Assembly: GCA_016716005.1 (NCBI GenBank)
Contig: JADJXE010000001.1
Coordinates: 447,001 to 511,000 of the forward strand
Source of the DNA: Acidimicrobiales bacterium
GTDB taxonomy: Bacteria; Actinomycetota; Acidimicrobiia; Acidimicrobiales; JADJXE01
DNA length: 64,000 nucleotides
Direction of reading: 5' to 3'
The translations under genes and the position numbers were made by a program. This document shows positions 17,038 to 26,578 of this stretch, piece by piece. The notes beneath the pieces are model-generated. The model made no database searches. It was not told the origin of the DNA and saw only the letters and a list, made by a program, of their open reading frames with translations. Positions within the stretch are counted from its first letter, which is position 1. Each line of letters begins with the position of its first letter.

Positions 17038-17763
17038 TCACAACTTGTCGACGGCCGTCTGAAGCATGGCGCCCACGTCGTCGATCGAGTAGTAGGGCTC
17101 GACCCCGTCGCCGGCCCGGATGTCGGTGACGCTCAGCAACATCAGCACCGGGCCTTGGCGCACGAACATCTCGTGCAGGAGCCACTCCGCCCCGCCGCCG
17201 CCCTCTTCCATCGAGACGAGCACGCCGAAGCGGTCGTCGCCCACGTCCGGGACCGTCATCTCCTCGGCCGTGCCGGGGCCTTCCCCTCCGGCAGCGGGGA
17301 AGTCGCCGAGGCAGGCCTGCATGCCCTCGCGGATCAGGCCGAACGTGTCCTCGATCTCCTCAGGATCACCCGAGGTCAGGAACTCCTGCACGAAGACCAT
17401 GTGACCTTCCATGTCGTCGGGCGGCTGGACCGGGTCCTCCACGGCGAGTTCGAGCTGCCGGAAGGCCTTCCACTGCAGCGTCTCGACGGCCTGACGCGAC
17501 TCGGGGCTGGCGTCATCGCACAGCTCCGCACGCGGCAGCAGCTCCTGCTGCTCGCGGGACACGACGCCTGACAGCGCTTGCTCCGTGCCTTCGGGAGGTG
17601 CGGTGATCGACCAGTCCCCGTCGTAGTCGTCGGGTTCCACCAGCGTGGAGGCCAGCGCCTCGGCGGTCGGCACCACCACCTCGGACTCATCGTCCCCACA
17701 CCCAGCGGCACCCACCAGCAGCACCGCCACCAGTACCACGTGCACCCACACCGGAGCTCGCAT
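17038..17763 (-). CDS. Putative lipoprotein of unknown function
   Basis: The 241-aa product has a signal peptide with lipobox LVGAAGC and an acidic mature N-terminus (GDDESEVV). It is therefore expected on the outside of the membrane. Two later cysteines (ELCDD and QACLGD) may form a disulfide. The C-terminal half contains an MTVPDVGDDRFG segment similar in style to the lipoprotein at 14316-14915, so the two may be distant relatives. ATG at 17763 is selected because the signal peptide follows directly. Confidence 0.65.
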   Translation of the reverse strand: MRAPVWVHVVLVAVLLVGAAGCGDDESEVVVPTAEALASTLVEPDDYDGDWSITAPPEGTEQALSGVVSREQQELLPRAELCDDASPESRQAVETLQWKAFRQLELAVEDPVQPPDDMEGHMVFVQEFLTSGDPEEIEDTFGLIREGMQACLGDFPAAGGEGPGTAEEMTVPDVGDDRFGVLVSMEEGGGGAEWLLHEMFVRQGPVLMLLSVTDIRAGDGVEPYYSIDDVGAMLQTAVDKL

Positions 17764-18144
17764 GTCAGCAGCTCCCAGAGCCCTGGACCTCCAACACTTC
17801 ACGCTTCCACCACCATGATGCGCCCAGCCCCGTCCAGATGACAGGGCCCCCGTCCTGGCCGCTCACCCACCGTCGATCTGACGCTGCGGGCGTCGGTCAC
17901 GGGTGCTGGCCTCCCCCGGGCCGATGGTGGGGCGCGGCCGGCTCGGGCCGGTCGGGCTCTCCGGTCGCCGACTCGACACCGCAGCAGCAGGTCGTGAACG
18001 GCTGGGCGGCACCGGACCTGTTGGCGATCCAGGCCACAGCGCTCGGCGAGCTCGTCGGCGCACAGCAGCGAACGAACCAGCTGATGGGCTGCGCCGACAG
18101 TCGCCGCGTTGCTGCGGAGGCCTCCGGGACCTGCCGGGGGCCGG
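17764..18144. other. Intergenic region, about 380 bp, no gene supported
   Basis: A minus-strand frame here reads protein-like for about 40 codons (LVRSLLCADELAERCGLD) but lacks a start, a family match and a matching end. It could be a decayed gene. Nothing else is visible. Confidence 0.35.
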
Positions 18145-19986
18145 TCACGTCCCGGGGCGCACGTCGACGGGCTCCGGGATCCGGTTGACGAGCTCAACGA
18201 GCTCAACGAGCTCAACCAACTCGTGTGGGTGGAGGGCGGCTGGAACGAGCAGCCGGAGGAGGAGGTCCTTGAGGTGGAGCGTGTCGAGGTCCAGTAGGGC
18301 CCTGACAGTGGCGGCAAGATGGCGTATGTCGTACCGGGTGGGCGACACCGGGATGATGGGCTTGTCCAACTTCAGCAGGCCGTAGACCGCTTCCATGGCG
18401 GTCCGCACTGAGGTTTCGACGGTGAACACGCAGTCACCATCGACCTCGACGAACTGGCCGACGAAGCCGAGGTTGACGCAGCCGTCGGGGATCACTCTGG
18501 GACGGTCACCCATCGCGCGGGGCATGAACTGGCTGGTGATGTACGGCATCCCGGCCAACGACGCTTTGGCGTGGGCGGTGAAGTCGTCGATGCTGTCCTC
18601 GAGTCCGAGGTGGTAGAGGAACTCGGTCAAGATCTCGTTGCCGGTGCAGTCCACCATCGGCTTCTTCACGAAGTCACCAACACGGTTTCCCCGAAGCCCG
18701 TACCCCCAGAACAGATCGACGTTGTCGGGCTGGTTGGGGTAGAAGGGCTTGGAGTGCAGCATGAAACCGAGGCCCCAGCTTGAGTCCTTGACCGTCACCG
18801 CGCCGCCGTTGCCTCGCTTGTCGCCGCTCACCTTCTCGATGTGATCGGCAAAGCCGGGATAGTCGACCACGGTGACGAAGAACGATGTCCAGCGGGTCTT
18901 CTCGGGCCAGCTGATGAACTTCTCGGGTCGCCCGAACTTCGGGTCGAGGGCGGCCAGCTTCTCCCACAGGGTGAAGAGACCTCGCTCCTGACGGTCGAGG
19001 TTCCATGTGACGGCAGTCTCGTTGTCACCGTAGGTGGTGTTCTGGGTCAGAGAGCCGTTGGTGAAGATCACGAAGTCCTCGGCGGTGAGGACGATCTCCG
19101 AGCGTCCCTGCGGCGACTGCACGGTGAGCCCCACGACGGTCGTCTCGCCGTCCTTCGTCTCGACCGCCATGTCAACGACCCGCGTGCTGAGCTCGAAGCG
19201 CACGCCCAGGTCCTGCAGCCAGACGATCAGGGGGCGGATGAGGGCATCGAACTCGTTGTACTCGGTGTGCAAGATCCCTTCCAGGCGCGGCATCGCCTGC
19301 GCGAGGTGCAGGAACCTGAGCATGTAACGACGGACCTCGATCGCGCTGTGATAGTCGTCGAAGGAGAGCATGCTCGAGAACAGCTGCCAGAAGTTGGACT
19401 CGAAGAAGCTCGGGGAGAAGCAGTCACGCATGGACGTGTCCTGCATCTCTGTCTCCGGCCTGACCAACAGACGAAGCAGCGCTCGCAAGGCATCGTTGGG
19501 AAGCCTCAGCGACTCGTACTCGGCCTTGAGACCCCGCTTTTCGATGACGCGCCAATGCGACGAGATCGGCTCGCGGCAGTTGAACGCACGGGTCTCGTCG
19601 AGGACCGTCCGCCCGGGCCGTTTGAGAGATGGGACCTTACTGAACAGGTACCACAGGCACTCCATGTGGGCTTCGAGCTCGCGTTCGCCGCGGTTGACGT
19701 ACCCAGTGACCGCATCACCGGTTCCATCCATCGAGCCGCCCAGGGTGGGCAGGTCCTCGTAGACGGTGATGTTGGCCGCAGGCATGTGGGCATCGGTGGC
19801 CAAGAAGGCCGCCGCCGCGAGACCTGCCAACCCGCCACCGATGACATGGGCGGTGTAGTGCTCGATGCCGTCGGGAACTGTGGCGTTCACTCGGTCGTAG
19901 AAGAGCACTGTCGGCTCCTGCGCGAAACTGGCTGCCGGCAGCCAGTCAATCAGGCGCGTCGGGCACTCGCCAGGGCCCAACGGCAC
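18145..19986 (-). CDS. ohyA: Oleate hydratase (fatty acid double-bond hydratase)
   Basis: The 613-aa protein belongs to the FAD-dependent oleate hydratase family, which adds water to cis double bonds of unsaturated fatty acids. Visible features are the FAD loop GGGLAGLAAAAFL (50-62), the catalytic region RGERELEAHMECLW with likely acid E103, the EKRGLKAEYESL segment, and the late AMGDRPRVIPDG...NLGFVGQFVE block. Length fits the family (about 590-650). GTG at 19986 is the farthest start; a GTG at 19908 (VLFYDRVN) is equally credible. The last 30 residues include an ELV triplet repeat coded by 9-bp DNA repeats. Confidence 0.9.
   Translation of the reverse strand: MPLGPGECPTRLIDWLPAASFAQEPTVLFYDRVNATVPDGIEHYTAHVIGGGLAGLAAAAFLATDAHMPAANITVYEDLPTLGGSMDGTGDAVTGYVNRGERELEAHMECLWYLFSKVPSLKRPGRTVLDETRAFNCREPISSHWRVIEKRGLKAEYESLRLPNDALRALLRLLVRPETEMQDTSMRDCFSPSFFESNFWQLFSSMLSFDDYHSAIEVRRYMLRFLHLAQAMPRLEGILHTEYNEFDALIRPLIVWLQDLGVRFELSTRVVDMAVETKDGETTVVGLTVQSPQGRSEIVLTAEDFVIFTNGSLTQNTTYGDNETAVTWNLDRQERGLFTLWEKLAALDPKFGRPEKFISWPEKTRWTSFFVTVVDYPGFADHIEKVSGDKRGNGGAVTVKDSSWGLGFMLHSKPFYPNQPDNVDLFWGYGLRGNRVGDFVKKPMVDCTGNEILTEFLYHLGLEDSIDDFTAHAKASLAGMPYITSQFMPRAMGDRPRVIPDGCVNLGFVGQFVEVDGDCVFTVETSVRTAMEAVYGLLKLDKPIIPVSPTRYDIRHLAATVRALLDLDTLHLKDLLLRLLVPAALHPHELVELVELVELVNRIPEPVDVRPGT
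18188..18216. repeat. 9-bp tandem repeat in the 3' end of ohyA
   Basis: Three consecutive copies of GAGCTCAAC (plus-strand reading) encode the Val-Glu-Leu run near the C-terminus of the hydratase. Such a run is prone to slippage and could vary between strains. Confidence 0.7.
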
Positions 19987-20044
19987 TCAGGGCTCGGACC
20001 AGTCGGCTCTCTCAACCGCCCCGGACCCTGTGCGGCCGCGACGG

Positions 20045-20266
20045 TCACCCGCTCTGACACACCCTCCGGATCTCGACGGTCTGCCGCCCTCCTCTCGTCA
20101 CGGTCCTCGTCACGGTTGCGGTCGTTGTCGCGGTCCGGCGTTCGTAGCCCTCTTGCCGCAACCAGTTGACGGCCACGACCGTCACCGCCCCAGCAATGCT
20201 GCCCCAGGTAACCCAGATATCGGCGCCCCCGGTCGGCGACACCGGCGATGACACGACGAGCTGCAC
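20045..20266 (-). CDS. Small membrane hypothetical protein
   Basis: From GTG at 20266 the frame encodes 73 aa with one likely membrane helix (ADIWVTWGSIAGAVTVVAV) followed by a Thr/Arg-rich tail (TATTTATVTRTVTRGG). No family is recognised and there is no clear ribosome site. It lies downstream of the broken hydrolase and upstream of ohyA on the same strand. The hydrophobic segment and Thr-rich tail are unlike the shadow translations around it, but it remains tentative. Confidence 0.35.
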   Translation of the reverse strand: MQLVVSSPVSPTGGADIWVTWGSIAGAVTVVAVNWLRQEGYERRTATTTATVTRTVTRGGRQTVEIRRVCQSG

Positions 20267-20291
20267 CCGGGACCAGGCCGCGTCGTGCAGC

Positions 20292-21004
20292 TCAGGGGGC
20301 GAGTGCCTCGAGGATGATGCCGGCGACGAGATCGGGCCGACGGAACGGGATGAAGTGGTCGCTGTCGACGATCCTGGTGTCTTCGACGACGTGCTTGACC
20401 CATTCCTGGCGTGGCTCGGGGCATAACGGGTCGGCACGACCCAGGATCACGGTGGTGGCGACCTCGCGCCAGGCCGTGCGTACCGGCGGTGCCAGCGCGG
20501 CGTCCACGGGCAGCGGTCGTCGTGGGTGCGTCCGGAAGTGTTCGACCACCTCTGGCGGCAGGGTGTCCATGACCGGGTCAGAGGTCACGAACCAGTCGTT
20601 GTCGAGCACGACGGTGCCGTCGTCGCTGAAGAGGAGATGGCTCAAGTCGAGCTCCACAGGGGGGGCATCACCGACCGGGTCCGCCGGTGGCACGCCCGGT
20701 ACCGCTGCCACGTAGATCAGTCGTTGGATGTCCAGGGTGCTGACATCGAGGTCGGTCAACACGGAACCGCCGTAGGACCATCCGGCCACGACGACCGGGC
20801 CCGGTGCGGCGGCCAGGAGCTGGGAGACCTGGTCGACATCATCGGCGTGGGTGGCTCCCGGCACCCGGTGCGAGGCCAGATCCGGCACGTCGACCTCACG
20901 CCGTGTTCGATCAGGAGATCGCGGACCCAGTGCCAGTCCGATGGGCTCGACCACGCGCCGTGCACGAGTACCACGTTGCCGGACACGGGCGGAGTCGAAC
21001 ACAC
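20292..21004 (-). pseudogene. Alpha/beta hydrolase with a single-base frameshift
   Basis: The N-terminal part from GTG at 21004 encodes GNVVLVHGAWSSPSDWHWV, with the oxyanion-hole HG motif, and then leaves frame. The remainder, in another frame ending at 20292, continues as VDVPDLASHR, then the nucleophile elbow GWSYGGS, TVILGRADPL and the final D-H (VDSDHFIPF). The two parts join near 20898-20904, where one base appears missing (HGV to EVDVPDL). All catalytic motifs are otherwise intact, so this is a very recent mutation or a sequencing error. It resembles AHs of the PF12697 type. Confidence 0.8.
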
Positions 21005-21343
21005 GCGCCCCGTTCCTGCAACGCCAACCGTCCGGCGCGGACCGGGTCGTCGTCGGCCGCACTCGCGGGCTCGAGCGCGGAGAACGCCACGTCGCTGTGC
21101 CGTCAGGTTCTCGAGAGTCCCGCCTCGACTGGCGGGCTGTAGCTCGTTGCCGAGTCGATCGCTCGGTGGCGTACGGGGCCGTCAACGGCCATCACGCCCC
21201 CACCCCGTCGAGCTCGGGTCAGACGGTGCTCGTCATGGCGACCGGGGCCACGCAGTGGACCGCCGTGCGCTCTGAGCTGCCCTCAGGCTGCCGCTCTCGC
21301 GGTTCTCCCACAGGTGGTCTCAGGCGTGGGTGGCTGACCGGGC
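21005..21343. other. Intergenic region, about 340 bp, no gene supported
   Basis: Both strands give only GC-driven open frames without motifs. Promoters for the flanking minus-strand hydrolase gene would fall at its left end, near 21010-21100. No repeats or RNA features are seen. Confidence 0.35.
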
Positions 21344-22300
21344 TCAGCCGGCGAGGACGCGTGCGGCGAGCGCGGTGTCGAGATTCGAGCTCGTGAACAC
21401 GACGCCGACGCGCCTTCCCCGCCACCGGTCCCGCTCCCCCATGAGGGCAGCAAGCCCCAACGCCCCGGCAGGGCAAGGGAGGTGGTGCGTGCAGCGGTAG
21501 GCGAGGCGCATTGCTGCGCCGGCGTCGGCGTCGGTGATCTCGACGATGCGCGACGCACCTCCGAGGATGCCATCGAGCGCAGAGGGGTCGGGTTGGCGGG
21601 TGGCGACGCCGTCGATGAAGGTGTCGATGCTCGGTGTGGCGATCACCTTTCGGGCAGCGAAGGACCTCGCCGTTGCGGGGGCGCCGACGGCAGTGACGCC
21701 GATGACCTCGGTGTCGAGCCCCATCAGGTCACGCACGCCGATCACCGCGTTGATGCCCGAGCCCATGCCGATGGGGACCAGCACGGCATCGAGGTGGCCC
21801 GCAGCCGAGAACAGCTCGTGTGCGTACGTGGCGACGCCGAGCACGAGATCGGGATGGTACGGCGGGACGAGCTCGTAGCCGCGCTCACGCGCAAGGACGG
21901 CGCTGTGCTCCCGTGCGGACTGGAAGTCCTCCCCGTGCACGATCAGCTCAGCACCGAAGCCGCGCATGGCCGCGTTCTTCTCGACGCTGTTGCCCTCAGG
22001 CACCACGATCGTCACGCGCACTCCGAAGGCGCGGCCCGCGTACGCGAGGCTCTGGCCGTGGTTGCCGGTCGTGGCCGAGGCGACACCTCCCACGCCAGGG
22101 CGCTCGCGCGTCAGGCGGTCGACGTAGACGAGACCGCCACGGACCTTGAAGGCACCCGTCGGCGTGCAGTTCTCGTGCTTCACGACCACCTCGACGCCCA
22201 AGGCCTCCCGGAGGAGGGGCCACGCATACTGCGGGGTCGCACGGAAGTGGCGATAGACGACATCTTGCGCCGCGCGGAGCTGCTCCAGTTCGATTCGCAC
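21344..22300 (-). CDS. PLP-dependent threonine/serine dehydratase-family enzyme
   Basis: The 318-aa protein is a fold-type II PLP enzyme. K52 in TPTGAFKVRGG forms the Schiff base, ATTGNHGQSLAYAG binds the substrate carboxylate, and GMGSGINAVIG is the phosphate-binding glycine loop. Length and the absence of a C-terminal ACT domain point to a catabolic or broad-specificity dehydratase rather than IlvA. It would convert threonine, serine or a related amino acid to a keto acid. It lies immediately beside the integrase remnant. Confidence 0.85.
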   Translation of the reverse strand: MRIELEQLRAAQDVVYRHFRATPQYAWPLLREALGVEVVVKHENCTPTGAFKVRGGLVYVDRLTRERPGVGGVASATTGNHGQSLAYAGRAFGVRVTIVVPEGNSVEKNAAMRGFGAELIVHGEDFQSAREHSAVLARERGYELVPPYHPDLVLGVATYAHELFSAAGHLDAVLVPIGMGSGINAVIGVRDLMGLDTEVIGVTAVGAPATARSFAARKVIATPSIDTFIDGVATRQPDPSALDGILGGASRIVEITDADAGAAMRLAYRCTHHLPCPAGALGLAALMGERDRWRGRRVGVVFTSSNLDTALAARVLAG

Positions 22301-22306
22301 GTTCAG

Positions 22307-22969
22307 TCAGGAACCTTCCCGGTGGCCGGGCCGCGGACGATGATGCACTATGGCCCATCGGTCGGCCCGATCGGGGAGTGCGGTCCACATCGGGCCGACG
22401 TCCCCCGGCTGCGCCGCCGTCCGGGGGACGGCCGTGCGAGTGGGCCCGGCGGGCCCGCAGGTACCGGTCGACCACCCGGGCGGTCTTGGTGCCGAACGGG
22501 GCGGAGCGGCCGCGCCGGCCCTTGCCGAGCACCACCGCGACGCGCAGCTCGAGGTCGACGTCGCCCAGGCGGAGCCCGGCCATCTCCGCCCGGCGCATCC
22601 CCGAGTCGATGAACAGCCGGATGATGGCGGCGTCGCGGCGCTCCGCGAACCCGGTTCCGTCGACGGTGGCCAGTAGGCGGCGGAGGTCGTCGGCGGCGAT
22701 GATCGGCACCGGCTGCTCGCGGGTCTTGGCGGTGGTGGCCGAGCGCCGGTCGAGCAGGTCGACGAGGTACGCCTCGACGTGTTCGCGGCGCACGCCGGCA
22801 AGCACGGTGGGCATGCCCCGGTCGGCCAGGAACCCGGCCAGCTGGGTGACGGCGGCACGGCGACGGTGCTGGTGGCCTTGTCGGCGGCCTGGAGCGACAG
22901 GCGGAAGCTGCGCTCGAGCTCGGCCACCGTCGGCCCGGCGGCCTGGTTGGTGGTCGCCGGCTGGGCCAT
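22307..22969 (-). pseudogene. Tyrosine recombinase (integrase) remnant
   Basis: The N-terminus from ATG at 22969 (MAQPATTNQAAGPTVAELER) continues in a different frame after about 22860 as AAVTQLAGFLADRGMPTV and HVEAYLVDLLDRRSATTAKT. There the text jumps straight to REQPVPIIAADDLRRLLAT, skipping about 30 residues normally present between the core-binding and catalytic domains. The first catalytic arginine is present (GMRRAEMAGL), but the HxxR and Tyr motifs are gone after about 22440. A frameshift, an internal deletion and a lost C-terminus make it dead. Confidence 0.75.
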
Positions 22970-23111
22970 CTCGACACGTGTTGGTGGTGGGTGCCGGGCG
23001 GGCCCGGGGACGCCGCCAGCGGCGCCCGGGCGCTGGATGCGCGGCTCCCGGCACCTAGTCGCGTGGCGCCGGTTGTCGCGTGAAGCACCCCTGGCCTCGG
23101 CACACGCCCGG

Positions 23112-25319
23112 TCAGCCGCGGCCGGGCAACACGCGATAGGCGTCGTAGACGCTGTCGATCTGCTTGATCGTGCCGATCACCGAGTCGAGGTGCGACGGGT
23201 CGGCCAGCTCGAACTCGAAGCGCATCCGCGAGACCCGGTCGGAGCCGGTGTGCGTGGAGCACGAGATGATGTTGACGTGCTGGTCGCTGAGGGCGTTCGA
23301 GACGTCGCGCAGCAGCCGTGACCGGTCGAGGGCCTTCACCTCGATGGCGGCCACGAACACCCCGCCGCCGTCGGAGTCCCAGTCGACCTCGATGAGCCGG
23401 TCGGCCTGGTCGGTCGACAGCGAGATGGCGTTGGCACAGTCGGCCCGGTGCACCGACACCCCGCGGCCCCGGGTGACGAACCCCAGGATCGGGTCGCCGG
23501 GCACCGGCGTGCAGCACCGGGACAGCCGAACCATCAGGTCGTCGAGCCCCTCGACGTGCACGCTCACCGACTTCTGGCGCTTGCTCGGCCGTCGCTTCGG
23601 GTGGACGGTGCTGGGCAGCACCTCGTCCTGCTCGCCCTCGCGCAGGGCGCGGGCCACCCGGTCGGACACGGCCTTGGCCGAGATCCGGTTGGCGCCGATG
23701 GCGGCGTGCAGCCCCTCGAGGTCGGTGAAGCCGAGGTCGGCGGCGACGCCCTTCATGGTGTCGGAGCCGGCCAGCTTCTGCACCGGCAGCCCCTCGCGCC
23801 GCAGGGCCCGCACCAGCTCCTCGCGGCCGCTCTCGATGGCGTCCTCGCGGCGCTCCCGCGAGAACCACTGGCGGATCTTGTTGCGGGCCCTCGGGGTGGC
23901 GACCACCTTCAGCCAGTCGCGGGACGGGCCGGCCCCCTCGACCTTCGACGTGAAGATCTCGACCGTATCGCCCGACGTCAGCTGCGAGTCGAGCGGCACC
24001 AGCCGCCCGTTGACCCGGGCGCCGATGCACGCGTGGCCCACCTCGGTGTGCACCCCGTAGGCGAAGTCGATCGGCGTCGCCCCCGACGGCAGGGAGATCA
24101 CGTCGCCCTTCGGGGTGAAGGCGAACACCTCGTCCTGGTCGAGGTCGATCCGCAGGCTCTCCATGAACTCCGCCGGGTCGGCCGTCTCCTGCTGCCAGTC
24201 GACGATCCGGTTGAGCCACGGGATGTCCGAGGACGGGTGGCGCTCCTTGTAGCTCCAGTGCGCGGCCACCCCGAACTCGGCCCGGCCGTGCATCTCGCGC
24301 GTGCGGATCTGCACCTCGAGCGGCTTGCCCTCCGGCCCGATCACGGTGGTGTGCAGGCTCTGGTACAGGTTGAACTTGGGCATCGCGATGTAGTCCTTGA
24401 ACCGCCCCTGCACCGGCTTCCAGGTGGCGTGGATCGAGCCCAGCGCGGCGTAGCAGTCCTTCACGGAGTCGACGACCACCCGGATGCCCACCAGGTCGAA
24501 GATGTCGGAGAACTCCTTGCCCTTCACAACCATCTTCTCGTAGATGCTCCAGAGGTGCTTCGGGCGGCCCGTCACCTGAGCGTTGATCCGTAGCTCGGCC
24601 AGGTGGGCCTGCACCTCCTCCCGCACGGTGGCCAGGTAGAGCTCGCGCTCGGGCGTGCGGAACGCCACCATGTGGTCGATCTCGGCGTAGCGCTTGGGGT
24701 GCAGGGCCGCGAACGCCAGGTCCTCGAGCTCCTGCTTCATCTCCTGCATGCCGAGGCGGTGCGCCAGCGGCGCGTAGATGTCGAGCGTCTCCTGGGCCGT
24801 GCGGCGCTGCTTCCACTCCGGCAGGCCGGCCAGGGTGCGCATGTTGTGGAGGCGGTCGGCCAGCTTGATGAGCAGGACCCGGAGGTCCTTCGCCATCGCC
24901 ACCAGCATCTTGCGCATGGTGGCGGCCTGCTGCGCCTCCTTCGACTCGAAGCGCACGCGGTCGAGCTTGGTGACGCCGTCGACGATCTCGGCCACCTCGT
25001 GGCCGAAGTCGGCCTCCACGTCGGCCAGCTGCAGGCCCGTGTCCTCGACGGCGTCGTGCAGCAGCGCCGCCGCCACGGTGATGTCGTCGAGGCCCAGGTC
25101 GGCCACGATGCGCGCCACCGAGAGGGGGTGCTGGATGTAGTGCTCGCCCGACTTGCGGACCTGGCCCTCGTGGGCCACCGCCGCCGCCTCGTACGCCCGC
25201 ACGATCAGCGCCGGGTTCGCCCGCGGATGGCGCGTGCGATAGGCGTTCACCAGCGGGGTGACCTCGTCGGCGGTGACCGTGTGCCGGCGCCAGGGCAGGA
25301 CGCGATCGACCGTCGCCAC
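23112..25319 (-). CDS. relA: RelA/SpoT homolog, bifunctional (p)ppGpp synthetase/hydrolase
   Basis: The 735-aa Rsh protein makes and degrades (p)ppGpp in the stringent response. In order: HD hydrolase domain with H64 and the H88-D89 pair in ALLHDAVEDT (about 45-200), synthetase domain with GRPKHLWSIYEKM (about 240-360), TGS (about 395-460), the CC/zinc region with SRCCTPVPGDPI, and a C-terminal ACT domain (about 660-735). All hydrolase signatures are intact, so it should be bifunctional. It starts with GTG. Its place after secF matches other actinomycetes, although apt is absent between them. Confidence 0.95.
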   Translation of the reverse strand: MATVDRVLPWRRHTVTADEVTPLVNAYRTRHPRANPALIVRAYEAAAVAHEGQVRKSGEHYIQHPLSVARIVADLGLDDITVAAALLHDAVEDTGLQLADVEADFGHEVAEIVDGVTKLDRVRFESKEAQQAATMRKMLVAMAKDLRVLLIKLADRLHNMRTLAGLPEWKQRRTAQETLDIYAPLAHRLGMQEMKQELEDLAFAALHPKRYAEIDHMVAFRTPERELYLATVREEVQAHLAELRINAQVTGRPKHLWSIYEKMVVKGKEFSDIFDLVGIRVVVDSVKDCYAALGSIHATWKPVQGRFKDYIAMPKFNLYQSLHTTVIGPEGKPLEVQIRTREMHGRAEFGVAAHWSYKERHPSSDIPWLNRIVDWQQETADPAEFMESLRIDLDQDEVFAFTPKGDVISLPSGATPIDFAYGVHTEVGHACIGARVNGRLVPLDSQLTSGDTVEIFTSKVEGAGPSRDWLKVVATPRARNKIRQWFSRERREDAIESGREELVRALRREGLPVQKLAGSDTMKGVAADLGFTDLEGLHAAIGANRISAKAVSDRVARALREGEQDEVLPSTVHPKRRPSKRQKSVSVHVEGLDDLMVRLSRCCTPVPGDPILGFVTRGRGVSVHRADCANAISLSTDQADRLIEVDWDSDGGGVFVAAIEVKALDRSRLLRDVSNALSDQHVNIISCSTHTGSDRVSRMRFEFELADPSHLDSVIGTIKQIDSVYDAYRVLPGRG

Positions 25320-25435
25320 CGGCCGGCTACCTCACCGGTCCCCGGCAGGCCCCGGGCACCACCCGCACGATCATCCCCCCACGGTACCGCCGCACGCGGG
25401 GCTGCCGGCGCCCCGGGCCGCCCGCGTGGGGAGGG

Positions 25436-26578
25436 TCAGCGACGCTTCTTCTTGCGGGGCCGTGGCGGGATCGGCGTGGTCGTCGCCCCCGGGCGGCCAC
25501 CGCCGGACCGCGGGGCCGCGGCCCGCTCGGCCGCGGCGTCGGTGGCCGGCTCGTCCTCGGTGACGCCGGCATCGCTCTCACCCGCCGCCCCCACCAGCGC
25601 GGGGGCCCGCTCGGCGCGGGGCGACGTGGCCCCGGCCCGCTTCCGCAGCGCCGCGTAGCGGGGCTCTCGCTCCTTGAGCAGGGCCAGGATGGGCGTGGCG
25701 ATGAAGATCGACGAGTACGAGCCGGTGACCAGGCCGACCAGCAAGGCGATGGCGAAGTCTTCGAGGGCGACGGCACCCAGCATCCACGAGCCCACGACCA
25801 GGAGCGACAGCACCGGCAGCACCGCCGCCAGGCTGGTGTTGATGGAGCGCATCAGCACCTGGTTCATCGACAGGTTGACGACGTCGCTGTACGTCGCCCG
25901 GCCGGTCGAGCCGATCCGCCGACTGTTCTCGTGCACCTTGTCGAACACCACGATGGTGTCGTAGAGGGAGAAGCCGAGGATGGTGAGGAACGCGATGACG
26001 GTGGCCGGGGTGACCTCGAACCCGAACACCGAGTAGATCCCCACGCTGATCAGCACGTCGTGCACCACCGCGACCAGGGCGGCCACCGCCATGCGCCACT
26101 CGAACCGCAGCGAGATGTACAGCGCGATGGCGAGCAGGAAGAACACCAGGGCCCGGACGGCCTTGTCGGTGACCTCCTGACCCCACGACGGCCCGACCGA
26201 GTTGAGGCTGACCTGGTCGACGTCGACACCGGCCTCGTCGGCCAGCGCCTGGCTCACGCTGCGCTGCACCTCGATGGCCTGCGGACCGACGCGCACCCTG
26301 ATGCGTTCGCCCTCGGAGCCGCGCAGCGTCTGGATCGACGCACCCGGGATCCCGGCGTCGTCCATCACCACACGGGCGCCGTCGACCGTGGCCTCGCCGA
26401 CGGGGAGCTCCCACGCCACGCCGCCCTCGAAGTCCATGCCCAGGTTGAGCCCGCGCGTGAACAGCGACAGCAGGCTGATCAGGATCAGCGCGCCGGAGAT
26501 GGCGAAGCCGACGCGCCGGCGGCCGACGAAGTCGATGTTCGTCTCGCCGTGGTACAGGCGGTGCCGGATCGAGCTCAT
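25436..26578 (-). CDS. secF: SecF, protein export membrane protein
   Basis: The 380-aa SecF works with SecD to use the proton gradient in late stages of Sec secretion. It has the N-terminal helix, the short SecF periplasmic domain after GLNLGMDFEGG, and five C-terminal helices including FLTILGFSLYDTIVVFDK. The C-terminal about 80 residues are a charged, Ala/Pro-rich tail ending PRPRKKKRR, longer than in E. coli. Its ATG overlaps the secD stop (ATGA, 26578-26575), so the two are translationally coupled. Confidence 0.95.
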   Translation of the reverse strand: MSSIRHRLYHGETNIDFVGRRRVGFAISGALILISLLSLFTRGLNLGMDFEGGVAWELPVGEATVDGARVVMDDAGIPGASIQTLRGSEGERIRVRVGPQAIEVQRSVSQALADEAGVDVDQVSLNSVGPSWGQEVTDKAVRALVFFLLAIALYISLRFEWRMAVAALVAVVHDVLISVGIYSVFGFEVTPATVIAFLTILGFSLYDTIVVFDKVHENSRRIGSTGRATYSDVVNLSMNQVLMRSINTSLAAVLPVLSLLVVGSWMLGAVALEDFAIALLVGLVTGSYSSIFIATPILALLKEREPRYAALRKRAGATSPRAERAPALVGAAGESDAGVTEDEPATDAAAERAAAPRSGGGRPGATTTPIPPRPRKKKRR

